Below are positions 36,920 to 45,045 of a DNA stretch of 64,000 bases, one piece after another. The notes below the pieces were generated by a model. That model did no database searches. It had not been told where the DNA came from and worked only from the letters and a program-made list of their open reading frames with translations. How positions within the stretch are numbered: the stretch's first letter is position 1; each line of letters opens with the position of its first letter. The position numbers and the translations under genes were made by a program. Source of the DNA: GWE2-51-13 sp942492825 (GTDB lineage: Bacteria > Bacillota_I > Bacilli_A > Erysipelotrichales > Erysipelotrichaceae); assembly GCA_942492825.1 (NCBI GenBank), contig OW818635.1, positions 1,550,001 to 1,614,000 on the forward strand, read 5' to 3'.

Positions 36920-37636
36920 ATGTTTGATTTCAAATCATTAACAAAAGAAAGATTAGCGCAAATGATGGATTATTCAAATCTTAACCCAAACTCGACGAAA
37001 GCAGAAATCCTACGGGATTGTGATGTTGCGATCGCGTACAACTTTAAAGGGTTCCATGTGAATCCGATCTGGGTAAAAACAGTTGCCGATCATCTAGAGG
37101 GAACTGGGATCGAAACCGGAATCGTCGTCAGTTTCCCCTTCGGGACCAACCCTACGGAAGTGAAAGTGCTGGAAGCGCAGAACTCGGTCCGACTTTTAAA
37201 CGGTCGTCCAGGTGTCATCGACATGGTGAGCAATGTGGGTGCGCTACGAGGTGGCGAATATGAATATTACAAGAATGATATCGCAGCGGTCGTAAAGGTC
37301 GCACATGAAGCGAACCTAGAATGTAAAGTCATTTTAGAAGTAGCTTTCCTAACCGATGAAGAAATCATCAAAGCATGTCAGCTTTCAGCAGAAGCCGGAG
37401 CCGATTGGGTTAAGACATCGACCGGTCGTCATGGCGGACCCTCTTTAAAACAGGTCGAACTCATGAGAAAAACCGCTCCTTCGCACATGAAGGTAAAAGT
37501 TGCCGGAACTGGGAGTTTCTTCACACCAATGGTTGTTCTCGGCTGCATTCTTGCCGGTACGGAAAGAATCGGTACACGAAATGCACCTATGATTGTTGAT
37601 GAGTTAAGTGAAATAGTCAAAACGATCGAAATGTAA
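36920..37636 (+). CDS. DeoC-like aldolase 2 (tandem paralogue)
   Basis: A 238-residue protein closely similar to aldolase 1, colinear without gaps. It keeps Asp101, Lys165 (DWVKTSTGRH) and Lys193 (KVKVAGTG) and has IGTRNAP in the phosphate loop. It has GGAAAGAGG as ribosome binding site. Tandem duplication with both active sites intact suggests two related substrates or a hetero-oligomer. A 13-bp hairpin follows the gene. Confidence 0.85.
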   Translation: MFDFKSLTKERLAQMMDYSNLNPNSTKAEILRDCDVAIAYNFKGFHVNPIWVKTVADHLEGTGIETGIVVSFPFGTNPTEVKVLEAQNSVRLLNGRPGVIDMVSNVGALRGGEYEYYKNDIAAVVKVAHEANLECKVILEVAFLTDEEIIKACQLSAEAGADWVKTSTGRHGGPSLKQVELMRKTAPSHMKVKVAGTGSFFTPMVVLGCILAGTERIGTRNAPMIVDELSEIVKTIEM

Positions 37637-37663
37637 ATTCCAGCGAACGTATTTTTCCAAATC

Positions 37664-37695
37664 AAGCAGAAGCTGGTTGATTCCAGCTTTTGCTT
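37664..37695 (+). other. 13-bp hairpin after deoC-like 2
   Basis: AAGCAGAAGCTGG pairs with CCAGCTTTTGCTT (one G-U). No T-run follows; possibly a factor-dependent end or a stability element. Confidence 0.55.
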
Positions 37696-37892
37696 GACTG
37701 GATAAGCCATAAGCACTAGAGTGACTCGAATTGAATGACTGAGTGTCTTTCGTTAACACCTTACAAAGAGTTCCCAATTTGTGTGTAGATTCTCTCTTTG
37801 TTATTGCCCGATAAAGCATTTTAAAAGAAAAATGTAATGGAATCATCAACAATTCACCATTTAATTGATTAATTCATTTAAAAGTGTGAAAA

Positions 37893-37911
37893 TATGTACA
37901 TACAGGTATAG
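37893..37911 (+). promoter_or_regulatory. Candidate GntR operator in the leader of kinase 2
   Basis: TATGTACATACAGGTATAG contains the ACAGGTATAG core (37902-37911) shared with the gntR and class II aldolase promoters. TTGATT at 37865 could be a -35; the -10 is poor. Confidence 0.6.
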
Positions 37912-38278
37912 CAACATGCATTTTGCCGATCTCATCCAATTAACATGTGTCGGTAGTGTTAATGTCGTTACAAGATTTACTCATTTTGAGAATAATTTAA
38001 CCGACAGAATATTACGAACACGAAAGGAGGGAAAATACCCAAAATAATTTTCTATCTATTTTGTGTGCGATGTGTAATAAAATCCGTAGAAGAAAGTCAC
38101 ATGCAATTAGTAATTAGCCTAATAAAACAAGACAATCTGAGTTTTTTCAAGGTGGTTCATCCTTCCACATCCCTTCTTGATTTATGCTGACCGTTATACT
38201 GGTTCTTTCTGTATGATTCATAGAAAGCTTTATGAGCGGCAATCGTCTTCAGATCGAAGACATAAGAAAGAGAGAGAA

Positions 38279-39823
38279 ATGAAAAAATACCTCGTAGGCG
38301 TCGATGTCGGTACCACCGGTTCCAAAGCCATGGTCCTTGATTTGAAGGGCAATGTCATCGGTAAAGGTTATGGGGAATACCCGTGTCTGTATCCCAATCC
38401 GAATTGGGTCGAACAAGATGCGGAAATGTTGATTCAAGAAACATTCAAGGCCTGTAAAGGCGCCATCTTGGATTCCAAGATCGATCCGAATGAAATCATC
38501 TCGGTCGGATTCTCGACCCAACGTGCTACATTCTGCTTCGTGGACGAAAATAACAAAGTCATCAACGGAAACTTCTATGGCTGGCAAGATAATCGCGCCG
38601 CCAGCGAACTTGAATATATCGGATCCGTTATTCCGGCTGCGGAACTCTATAAGATTTCCGGCATGCCCGTAACGCCGACCTTCTCCTTTGAAAAAGTGAT
38701 TTGGGTCATGCGCAACGATCCCGAAACCTACAAACGCGCGAAATTCATCGTCCAGATGCCGGAATACGTCATGTTCCGCTTCGGTGTCGAGAAATTCCTT
38801 TGCGAACGTACCAATGCGTGCTGCAGCGGAATGATCGACGTCCACACGATGGAATGGTCGGATAAAATCATTAAAGCTTATGGCATCAATCCTGCGAAGC
38901 TTCCCGAATTGGTCGACCCGGGCAAACAAATCGGCGTCGTCAGTCCTGAAGTCGAAAAGTTGACCGGAATCCCTGCCGGAACGCCGTTATGTACCGGTAC
39001 GGGTGACCAACAATGTGCCGCGATGGGCGCGGGGGTCGTCGGGGATGGACGTGCATCCTTGACCTTAGGGACCGCCGGCTTATTGGTCGTCGGGTCGGAA
39101 AAATTGATGTTGGAAGATAAATCCGGTTTCTTGATGGTTCCGTCGTCGGGTGCCTTAGGTGTCTTTGAACTGGAAGGTATTCAATTAGGAGCCGCCAGTA
39201 GCTATCGTTGGTTACGCGATACCTTATGCAACTTCGAAACGACCTTCGCTCTTTCCGTCAATAAAGACCCGTTCGAACTGATGGACCACCATATTTCCAA
39301 ATCCCCGGTCGGAGCCAACGGCGTCATCTTCATGCCGTTCTTGATCGGCTCAGGCTATCCGTATTGGAATTCCACCGCGAAAGGCACATTCCTGAATCTT
39401 GACTTTGCGACCACCAAGAGCGATATGGTCCGTTCCGTCATGGAAGGCATCACCCTTGAAAGCAAAGACATGTACGAAAAGATGAAAGAATCCGGGGTCA
39501 TCATCCATTCCTTAGCAGTTACCGGAGGCGCGACCAAGTCCAAAGCGTGGCGTCAAATTATCGCCGATATGTTCGGAATCACGATCAACGTCCTCAAAGT
39601 CCCTGACGCGACCATCGTCGGCGCAGCCGTGCTCGGCGGAGTCGGAGCGGGGATCTTCAAGAATGCGAAAGAAGGCGTCGATACATTGGTTCAGTTCATC
39701 GATAAAGTGGAACCGATCCCTGCCAACGTAAAACGTTACAACGACATTTACAAGGCATACGTCAAAGCGTATCAAGCATTGACCGATAGCGGTACGTTTG
39801 TCGAACTTGGCAAACTGAAATAA
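38279..39823 (+). CDS. FGGY-family carbohydrate kinase 2
   Basis: A 514-residue FGGY kinase: YLVGVDVGTTGSKAMVLD, FSTQRATFCFVDE, GWQDNRAASE, CTGTGDQQCAAMGAGVV and AVTGGATKSKAWRQIIADM. It is a paralogue of kinase 1 with a different substrate-side region. The ATG at 38279 follows a purine-rich AAGAAAGAGAGAG; the longer frame from 38177 adds an unrelated tail. It is followed 13 bases later by the third DeoC-like gene. Its codon use is more GC-rich than that of kinase 1 and its aldolases. Confidence 0.9.
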   Translation: MKKYLVGVDVGTTGSKAMVLDLKGNVIGKGYGEYPCLYPNPNWVEQDAEMLIQETFKACKGAILDSKIDPNEIISVGFSTQRATFCFVDENNKVINGNFYGWQDNRAASELEYIGSVIPAAELYKISGMPVTPTFSFEKVIWVMRNDPETYKRAKFIVQMPEYVMFRFGVEKFLCERTNACCSGMIDVHTMEWSDKIIKAYGINPAKLPELVDPGKQIGVVSPEVEKLTGIPAGTPLCTGTGDQQCAAMGAGVVGDGRASLTLGTAGLLVVGSEKLMLEDKSGFLMVPSSGALGVFELEGIQLGAASSYRWLRDTLCNFETTFALSVNKDPFELMDHHISKSPVGANGVIFMPFLIGSGYPYWNSTAKGTFLNLDFATTKSDMVRSVMEGITLESKDMYEKMKESGVIIHSLAVTGGATKSKAWRQIIADMFGITINVLKVPDATIVGAAVLGGVGAGIFKNAKEGVDTLVQFIDKVEPIPANVKRYNDIYKAYVKAYQALTDSGTFVELGKLK

Positions 39824-39836
39824 AAGGAGGCATATC

Positions 39837-40556
39837 ATGGCTGATCTGTCAAAAATGGACAAGAAGGCGATCGGAAAACTTTTCGATCACAGTGTCTTGC
39901 CGAAACAAACCACGGAAAAGGAAATCCGTGACGGATGTAAAGAAGCGATTAAGTATAACTGCGCATCGTACTATTCCGCATCTCCCTACTGGACGGATAT
40001 CGTCGTCGAAGAACTCAAAGGCACCGACATCCATGTCGCATGCGGTATCGGTTTCCCCTTCGGAGCTCAACCTTCCGTTGTCAAAGCGTTTGAAACCCGC
40101 TATGCGGTCGAACATGGTTGCACGGCCGTCGACATGGTCATGAATATTGGCGCGCTTCGCAGTAAACGTTATGACGACGTCCGCTTGGAACTGAAAGAGT
40201 TCAAAGAAGCCGCCGGCAACGCCATCACGAAAGTCATCCTCGAAGTCTGTTATCTGACCGACGAAGAAATCGAAATCGGCGCGAAGATGGTTGCGGAAGC
40301 CGGAATCGAGTATTGTAAGACCTCCAGCGGACAATTTGAAGGACCGAGTATGCAACAGTTCTTGGTCATGAAGAAAGCGCTGGAAGGGACCCCGGTCCGT
40401 CTGAAGGTATCCGGTGTGAAGTTCCCGCGTCCGCAAAACGCGTATGCGTTCATCTTGGCCGGTGCCGAATTGATCGGTACCCGTTCCGCACCCGAGATCA
40501 TCGATGCGTTGGATATGTGTCGTGAAATCGGTTTAGTTCCGAAATACAAAGGTTAA
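39837..40556 (+). CDS. DeoC-like aldolase 3
   Basis: A 239-residue DERA-fold protein, more distant from aldolases 1 and 2. The triad is Asp99 (AVDMVMNIGAL), Lys161 (YCKTSSGQ) and Lys190 (RLKVSGVK). The phosphate loop is IGTRSAP (213-219) and the GGIRT strand is GVKFPR. It has AAAGGAGG upstream. It is paired with kinase 2 in the same way that aldolases 1 and 2 follow kinase 1. Confidence 0.85.
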   Translation: MADLSKMDKKAIGKLFDHSVLPKQTTEKEIRDGCKEAIKYNCASYYSASPYWTDIVVEELKGTDIHVACGIGFPFGAQPSVVKAFETRYAVEHGCTAVDMVMNIGALRSKRYDDVRLELKEFKEAAGNAITKVILEVCYLTDEEIEIGAKMVAEAGIEYCKTSSGQFEGPSMQQFLVMKKALEGTPVRLKVSGVKFPRPQNAYAFILAGAELIGTRSAPEIIDALDMCREIGLVPKYKG

Positions 40557-40572
40557 TCGAAAAAGATCCATC

Positions 40573-40600
40573 GGGGCGCGTGAATTTCGCGCCCCCCTTT
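40573..40600 (+). terminator. GC-rich terminator-like hairpin after deoC-like 3
   Basis: GGGGCGCG pairs with CGCGCCCC around TGAATTT, followed by CCTTT. The T-run is short. Confidence 0.6.
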
Positions 40601-40601
40601 G

Positions 40602-40653
40602 GTGTAGACAGGTATAGAAGCGTCTTGACTTCATATAACAGGCATGGTAATTT
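40602..40653 (+). promoter_or_regulatory. gntR promoter with two operator-like sites
   Basis: TGTAGACAGGTATAG lies at 40603-40617, upstream of a promoter TTGACT (40625-40630)-17 bp-TAATTT. A second partial copy, ACAGGCAT, lies in the spacer at 40638-40645. The arrangement suggests autoregulation. Confidence 0.6.
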
Positions 40654-40679
40654 AAGTACTATGAAAGTGGGAAAAAATC

Positions 40680-41423
40680 ATGTTGGATCGAAATAGCTCG
40701 AAGCCTTTGTGGGAACAACTCGAGACCATTCTACGCGAAAAAATAGATGGCGGTGTCTGGAATCCAGGAGAGATGATCGGTTCCGAAAACGAATTAAGTA
40801 AGGATTACCATATCAGTCGAATGACCGTTCGATCCGTTTTGACGCGCTTGGTACAAGAAGGGCTTCTTTATCGTGTTCCTGGAAAGGGCACCTTCGTTTG
40901 CGAACCCAAGATTCCGACAAGACCTTTGGCATATAAAGGCATTCGGGGTCAATTGGAAGAAAAAGGTCTGGAGATCACGACCGAAGTCCTTGAGAATAAA
41001 ATCATCATGCCGACCGAACGAATCGCCCGGAAACTCCAAATCGATCCGAGCACGGCCGTCTATTTCATCGAACGTGTCCGTTACTTAAAAGACAAACCCT
41101 TAAGCATTCACCGTTCTTACTTGAAACGATTGGTGAATCCGTTGATTTCGATCGAACGTTTAGCCGACCAGCAGCTCTGCAACATCCTGAAAGAAGACTA
41201 CGCCTTAACCCCGACCAAAACAAAAGAAACCTTGGAGATGGTGTATGCCAACGAGGATCAAGCACACAAATTAGCCCTCAAAGTATCGCATCCACTTCTT
41301 TATCTTCAAGAAAGACGGTATGTGAACGAAACGATGTTCGAATATTCCGAAGTGTTTTTCAGGGGGGACCAGATTGTCATCACCCTCGAATATCAGAACG
41401 AAACCGATGGGGATCTTGATTGA
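40680..41423 (+). CDS. GntR-family (HutC/UTRA) transcriptional regulator
   Basis: A 247-residue regulator. The N-terminal winged helix reads PLWEQLETILREKIDGG, GSENELSKDYHISRMTVRSVL and RVPGKGTFV, the GntR signature. A UTRA ligand-binding domain follows from about residue 90, with YFIERVRYLKDKPLSIHRSYL and a C-terminal LLYLQERRYVNE. UTRA domains sense small molecules, often sugar phosphates. It lies between the kinase/aldolase units and the class II aldolase operon. A shared ACAGGTATA motif before four transcription units makes it the likely local regulator. Confidence 0.92.
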   Translation: MLDRNSSKPLWEQLETILREKIDGGVWNPGEMIGSENELSKDYHISRMTVRSVLTRLVQEGLLYRVPGKGTFVCEPKIPTRPLAYKGIRGQLEEKGLEITTEVLENKIIMPTERIARKLQIDPSTAVYFIERVRYLKDKPLSIHRSYLKRLVNPLISIERLADQQLCNILKEDYALTPTKTKETLEMVYANEDQAHKLALKVSHPLLYLQERRYVNETMFEYSEVFFRGDQIVITLEYQNETDGDLD

Positions 41424-41433
41424 TCCCCATTTA
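41407..41433 (+). terminator. Terminator overlapping the gntR stop
   Basis: ATGGGGATC pairs with GATCCCCAT (9 bp) and is followed by a TTTATATT stretch. The gntR stop codon is at 41421-41423, at the base of the right arm. Confidence 0.6.
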
Positions 41434-41435
41434 TA

Positions 41436-41463
41436 TTGATAAATAGTATAAATGGTGTATAAT
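41436..41463 (+). promoter_or_regulatory. Promoter of the class II aldolase operon
   Basis: TTGATA and TATAAT are 16 bp apart, a near-consensus sigma-A promoter. Confidence 0.75.
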
Positions 41464-41479
41464 GTATATACAGGTATAT
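41463..41479 (+). promoter_or_regulatory. Candidate GntR operator over the class II aldolase transcription start
   Basis: TGTATATACAGGTATAT contains the palindrome TGTATATACA and the shared ACAGGTATA core (41470-41478), directly after the -10. It is positioned for repression. Confidence 0.65.
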
Positions 41480-41496
41480 ATAAGAAAGGATCAACT

Positions 41497-42327
41497 ATGA
41501 AAACCAAGGCTCGAATGTATCATTTAGCCATACGACAAGGATACGCACTCGGAGCGTTTAATGTTTTCAATCTGATCAGCGCACAAGCCGTCGTCGATGC
41601 TTCCAACCAACTCGAAGTTCCCGTGATCCTTCAAATGTCCACGTCGACCGTGAAGAAGATCGGGATCCAAGCATCGCTTTTATTGTTTGAACTTGCCAAA
41701 CATGATGCGAAACATCCGATTTCACTTCATCTCGATCATTGTACGGATATCGAATTTGCGAAACGCTGCGTCGATGCGGGATGGAAATCCATCATGTTTG
41801 ACGGATCTTCCTTTCCCTATGAAGAAAACATCCGATTGACCCGTGAAATCGTTGATTACTGTCAAGGCAAAGGAGTGCTTGTGGAAGGGGAGATCGGTGC
41901 CATTCAAGGCGTGGAAGACGAGATCCATTCTACTTTGTCGGATAAACCCAGCCTAACTCAAGTGTTGGACTTTATCGAACGTACCCAAGTCGACACGATC
42001 GCACCGGCCATCGGAACCGCCCATGGTATCTATACCGGGACACCGAAGATCGATTTCGAACTGGTACACCAACTTTCCGCTGTATCCTCGGTTCCGATCG
42101 TCGTCCATGGCGGAACAGGACTCAGCGCCGAAACCTTCGCAAAACTCATAGCGCTGGGTGTCGCGAAAATCAACGTCTCGACCGCTTTGAAGCATGCGTA
42201 TCTGGATACGATGAAGCAAATCACCCAACACAAACTCGTGTATGATCCGCTTTCCTATGACCGTCAAATCCGAACCGCGATCTGCGACGTCGTCATGCAT
42301 CATATGACGATGTTCGGGGCGAAATGA
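41497..42327 (+). CDS. Class II fructose-bisphosphate/tagatose-bisphosphate aldolase family protein
   Basis: A 276-residue zinc aldolase of the FbaA/GatY/KbaY group: GAFNVFNLISAQAVVDA, zinc and catalytic residues in SLHLDHCTD, VEGEIGAIQGVED, IGTAHGIYTG and VVHGGTGL, and the phosphate site KINVSTALKHAYLD. It cleaves a ketose-1-phosphate or bisphosphate to DHAP and an aldehyde. The ATG at 41497 follows AAAGGA. Because a GntR operator covers its start, it is probably part of the local sugar pathway rather than the glycolytic enzyme. Confidence 0.9.
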   Translation: MKTKARMYHLAIRQGYALGAFNVFNLISAQAVVDASNQLEVPVILQMSTSTVKKIGIQASLLLFELAKHDAKHPISLHLDHCTDIEFAKRCVDAGWKSIMFDGSSFPYEENIRLTREIVDYCQGKGVLVEGEIGAIQGVEDEIHSTLSDKPSLTQVLDFIERTQVDTIAPAIGTAHGIYTGTPKIDFELVHQLSAVSSVPIVVHGGTGLSAETFAKLIALGVAKINVSTALKHAYLDTMKQITQHKLVYDPLSYDRQIRTAICDVVMHHMTMFGAK

Positions 42328-43229
42328 TGAAACCGAACTTCGAAGTCGACCTGCATTGTCATACGACGCGGTCCGACGGGAAGCTCAGTCCGCTTGAACT
42401 GATCCAACACGCCTCAAACCTTGGCATGAAAGTCATCGCGATCACCGATCATGATGTCTTACCGCCACGCGAGATCCTTGTGGAAGGGCAACTGAGATCC
42501 ATCCTGGAAATCGCATCGTCCGCCAACCTTCGGTTGATGCGCGGAATCGAGATTTCCTGCGATACCGACATCGAAGATGTCCATATCCTGGCCTTTGGAT
42601 GCGATTTCGAAGATCCACGGTTTAAAACATTGGAAAAACAAGGTATCCAAAGTAAGATCGATGCCTACAAGAAGTTAGTCGAAACATTGAACGATCATGG
42701 ATTTCCGATGAAATGGGAAGATGTATTGACACAAAACGGAATCGTCATCGATGAAACATCGATCCAGAAGAAGATGATCTTCGAAACGATGGCACGGCTT
42801 GGGTATGTGGAAACGTGGAAAGATGCGAAGAATCTGACACAAACACAGACGGAGTTCAATGTCTTACGTGTCAAACCGGAACCGAACAGAATCATTGAAC
42901 TCATTCGCAATACCGGTGGCATCAGTATTCTGGCACATCCTTTTCTCATCAATCCGAACAACGAATCGACCTTGGACTATGTCGATCGATTGATTCAGTT
43001 CGGCCTGAACGGAATCGAAGTCAGCTATGCCTACAGTAAGACCAACTATCGCGGTGAATACTCGGATCAACAAATCGAAGCATTTCTCCGTGCTCGATAT
43101 CAAAACCAACAATTGATTTTCTCGGGAGGTTCTGACTTCCACGGAGGAACGGATGGTCGCGAAATCGGCATGTGCGGAATCTCGTACTTGGATTTCGTCA
43201 ACGCCGGAATCTTACGCTATTATCGATAA
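42324..43229 (+). CDS. PHP-domain phosphoesterase (YciV/RNase AM-like)
   Basis: A 301-residue PHP protein. Metal ligands are visible in VDLHCHTTRSDGKLSP, AITDHDVLPP, RGIEISCD, ILAHPFL and GGSDFHGG. Relatives hydrolyse 3',5'-nucleotide bisphosphates or short RNAs, and some act on small phosphorylated metabolites. It overlaps the class II aldolase gene by ATGA, so it is expressed with a sugar aldolase, which hints at a metabolite phosphatase role. Confidence 0.85.
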   Translation: MMKPNFEVDLHCHTTRSDGKLSPLELIQHASNLGMKVIAITDHDVLPPREILVEGQLRSILEIASSANLRLMRGIEISCDTDIEDVHILAFGCDFEDPRFKTLEKQGIQSKIDAYKKLVETLNDHGFPMKWEDVLTQNGIVIDETSIQKKMIFETMARLGYVETWKDAKNLTQTQTEFNVLRVKPEPNRIIELIRNTGGISILAHPFLINPNNESTLDYVDRLIQFGLNGIEVSYAYSKTNYRGEYSDQQIEAFLRARYQNQQLIFSGGSDFHGGTDGREIGMCGISYLDFVNAGILRYYR

Positions 43230-43256
43230 AATGCGAACGCATTGAAGGAGAAACCC

Positions 43257-43901
43257 ATGAAAGCTGTCATTCTCGACCTCGACGGTACCCTCATCGACAC
43301 GATCGGAGGCATCGCGTATGCCGCCAACAAAGCCATCGCGAAGTTCGGATTCGAACCCTTGGATCGCGCCTTTTATGTCAAAGCGATTGGAAACGGGGCC
43401 AAGGCATTGATTGAACGTGCCATCGGCGGATCCGATAAAAACCCCGAACTCAATCCGATTGTGTTGGCGGACTTCTTGGACGAGTATACACGCAATTGGC
43501 AAATCGATCTTTCAATTTATCCCGGCATGGAAGATCTGGTCAAAACCCTTAACCAAAAGGGAATCAAAGTCGCCATCAACACAAACAAACCGAATGACAT
43601 CGCGCAGAAGATCGTCCGGAGTTTCTTTTCGGAAGAGTTGATCTTCGAAATCGTCGGAAGTCAGAAACTCTATCCGAACAAACCCGATCCGACCGGTGTG
43701 TGGGAAACCTTGAAGCATATTAATGCCAAACCGGAAGATTGCTTCTATGTCGGGGATTCCAACGTGGATATCCAAACCGCATGCAATGCGGGGATTCCTT
43801 CCATTGCGGTGACGTGGGGATATGGGAATCCCGAAGAACTTACCGGGTATGATCATAAGGTAAATTCATCCAAGGAAATCGAAGCGATCGTACTTCGATA
43901 A
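43257..43901 (+). CDS. HAD phosphatase, phosphoglycolate-phosphatase-like
   Basis: A 214-residue HAD hydrolase. Motif I is ILDLDGTLIDT (Asp7, Asp9), motif II is the Thr in AINTNKPN, motif III the Lys in YPNKPDPTGVWE, and motif IV GDSNVDIQTACNAG, close to Gph. It likely removes phosphate from phosphoglycolate or a similar short sugar acid. The ATG at 43257 follows GAAGGAG. It is the last gene of the aldolase-PHP-HAD operon, possibly a repair or side-product step. Confidence 0.88.
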   Translation: MKAVILDLDGTLIDTIGGIAYAANKAIAKFGFEPLDRAFYVKAIGNGAKALIERAIGGSDKNPELNPIVLADFLDEYTRNWQIDLSIYPGMEDLVKTLNQKGIKVAINTNKPNDIAQKIVRSFFSEELIFEIVGSQKLYPNKPDPTGVWETLKHINAKPEDCFYVGDSNVDIQTACNAGIPSIAVTWGYGNPEELTGYDHKVNSSKEIEAIVLR

Positions 43902-43919
43902 ATCCAACGAAACGCTAAC

Positions 43920-43950
43920 GAATGTCTGGTATCTTCCGGACATTCTTTTT
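43920..43950 (+). terminator. Terminator of the aldolase-PHP-HAD operon
   Basis: GAATGTCTGG pairs with CCGGACATTC (one G-U), followed by TTTTT. Confidence 0.85.
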
Positions 43951-44257
43951 ATGCGTGTTGAGAGAAAGATAGGTCGATTGAATCGAAGTGTTGGAAGTGT
44001 CGATGAAGCATTAAACAATTGAGTATAAAAAATATCCCAAAACAAAAGGTTTTTCGTGACATCACAAGAAGAATGTTGTATCGTAATTGAGAAATCTCTA
44101 CTTTAAACCCTAAATGTGGAACGATGTTCCATTTAGAATTGATTGGTTCGATAAATACAACTTCTTAACAATCCTCAAAACAAATAATCGTTTTTTTGGA
44201 TTATAATGAATGTAATCGAACTCAAGAAGAACGTAGATCTTTTGAAAGGACATGATT
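43951..44257 (+). promoter_or_regulatory. AT-rich regulatory region before iclR-like gene
   Basis: A 300-base AT-rich gap. It contains the IclR-type palindrome at 44117-44131 and a -10 TATAAT at 44202-44207, with no good -35 at standard spacing. No open frame with a ribosome binding site is seen. Confidence 0.5.
44117..44131 (+). promoter_or_regulatory. IclR-type operator, copy 1
   Basis: TGGAACGATGTTCCA is a palindrome with 6-bp arms. The identical 15-mer occurs at 45190-45204 before the oxidoreductase operon. Confidence 0.7.
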
Positions 44258-45007
44258 ATGGAGAATGACAAACAAGTAACGATTCAATCGGTAGACAAAG
44301 CATTAAGCGTTTTGGATCTATTCATCGAAAACGATGAACTCGGAATCAGCGAAATCTCGCGTATGACATTGATGGGGAAGAGCACGGTCGCACGCTTGGT
44401 TTTCAGCTTAACGAAAAGCAACTTCCTTAAGAAAAACGAAGCCACAAATAAGTATCGCTTAGGTATGAAACTTAGTTATTTCGGCACCTTGGTCAACGAA
44501 CGTGACGAACTGGCGAAACATGCGGATGCGTTTATGGCCGAGATGAGTAAGAAATACCAGTTAAGTTGTCATCTGGTTGTCTTGGAAGGGACGAACATCC
44601 GTTTCATCCATAAAATCAACTCCGGGCAAATCATCAATATGAAATCGCGGATCGGCGGAACCATGCCGGCGTATTGCACAGCCACCGGGAAAAGCATCAT
44701 GGCGCATTTACCCACCGACAAGAAAGAAACGCTCGTCGAATCGATCCATCTTGAATCATGGACTAAAAACACGATCACGAATAAAGACGCGCTGCGGGTG
44801 GAACTCACTAAGATTCAAAAGCAAGGGTACTCCGAAGACAACGAAGAATCCGAACTGGGTTTGTGTTGTATCGCCGCTCCGGTTTTCGACTTCAAAGGTC
44901 ATGTCATCGCGGCGATCAGTCTGAGTGGACAAAAAGAAGCGGTATACAAGAGCAAAAAAGAAATCATCAAAGATCTCAAAGAAGCTTCGTGGGAAGTTAA
45001 AAAATAA
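44258..45007 (+). CDS. IclR-family transcriptional regulator
   Basis: A 249-residue regulator. The N-terminal winged helix contains SVDKALSVLDLF, GISEISRMTLMGKSTVARLV and YRLGMKL. The effector domain has PAYCTATGKSIMAHL, GYSEDNEESELGLCCIAAPVFD and AAISLSG, all IclR hallmarks. Effectors of this family are often 2-oxoacids or aromatic acids. The start at 44258 is seven bases after GAAAGGA; an ATG at 44252 is too close. It sits upstream of the oxidoreductase operon, between two copies of the same palindrome, so it probably controls itself and that operon. Confidence 0.92.
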   Translation: MENDKQVTIQSVDKALSVLDLFIENDELGISEISRMTLMGKSTVARLVFSLTKSNFLKKNEATNKYRLGMKLSYFGTLVNERDELAKHADAFMAEMSKKYQLSCHLVVLEGTNIRFIHKINSGQIINMKSRIGGTMPAYCTATGKSIMAHLPTDKKETLVESIHLESWTKNTITNKDALRVELTKIQKQGYSEDNEESELGLCCIAAPVFDFKGHVIAAISLSGQKEAVYKSKKEIIKDLKEASWEVKK

Positions 45008-45014
45008 ACAAATG

Positions 45015-45045
45015 AAAAGTGTCGATGCCTATTGACACTTTTTTT
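45015..45045 (+). terminator. Terminator of the iclR-like gene
   Basis: AAAAGTGTC pairs with GACACTTTT, followed by T residues. Its right arm shares bases with the -35 of the next promoter. Confidence 0.8.

Larger units (their letters stand above)
37637..38278. other. 642-base non-coding gap with hairpin and operator, leader of kinase 2
   Basis: A gap of more than 600 bases with no convincing gene. It holds a 13-bp hairpin (37664-37695), a GntR-type operator (37893-37911), an inverted repeat ATTAACA/TGTTAAT (37939-37963), a purine-rich AAAGGAGGG at 38023 with no start codon after it, and a -10-like TATACT at 38195. Short frames on either strand lack ribosome binding sites. Confidence 0.5.

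Noticed and set aside
37604..38047. Short frames in the gap before kinase 2 (minus 37604-37852, plus 37865-38047)
   Set aside because: No ribosome binding sites; the minus frame overlaps the end of deoC-like 2 and the plus frame runs through the operator.
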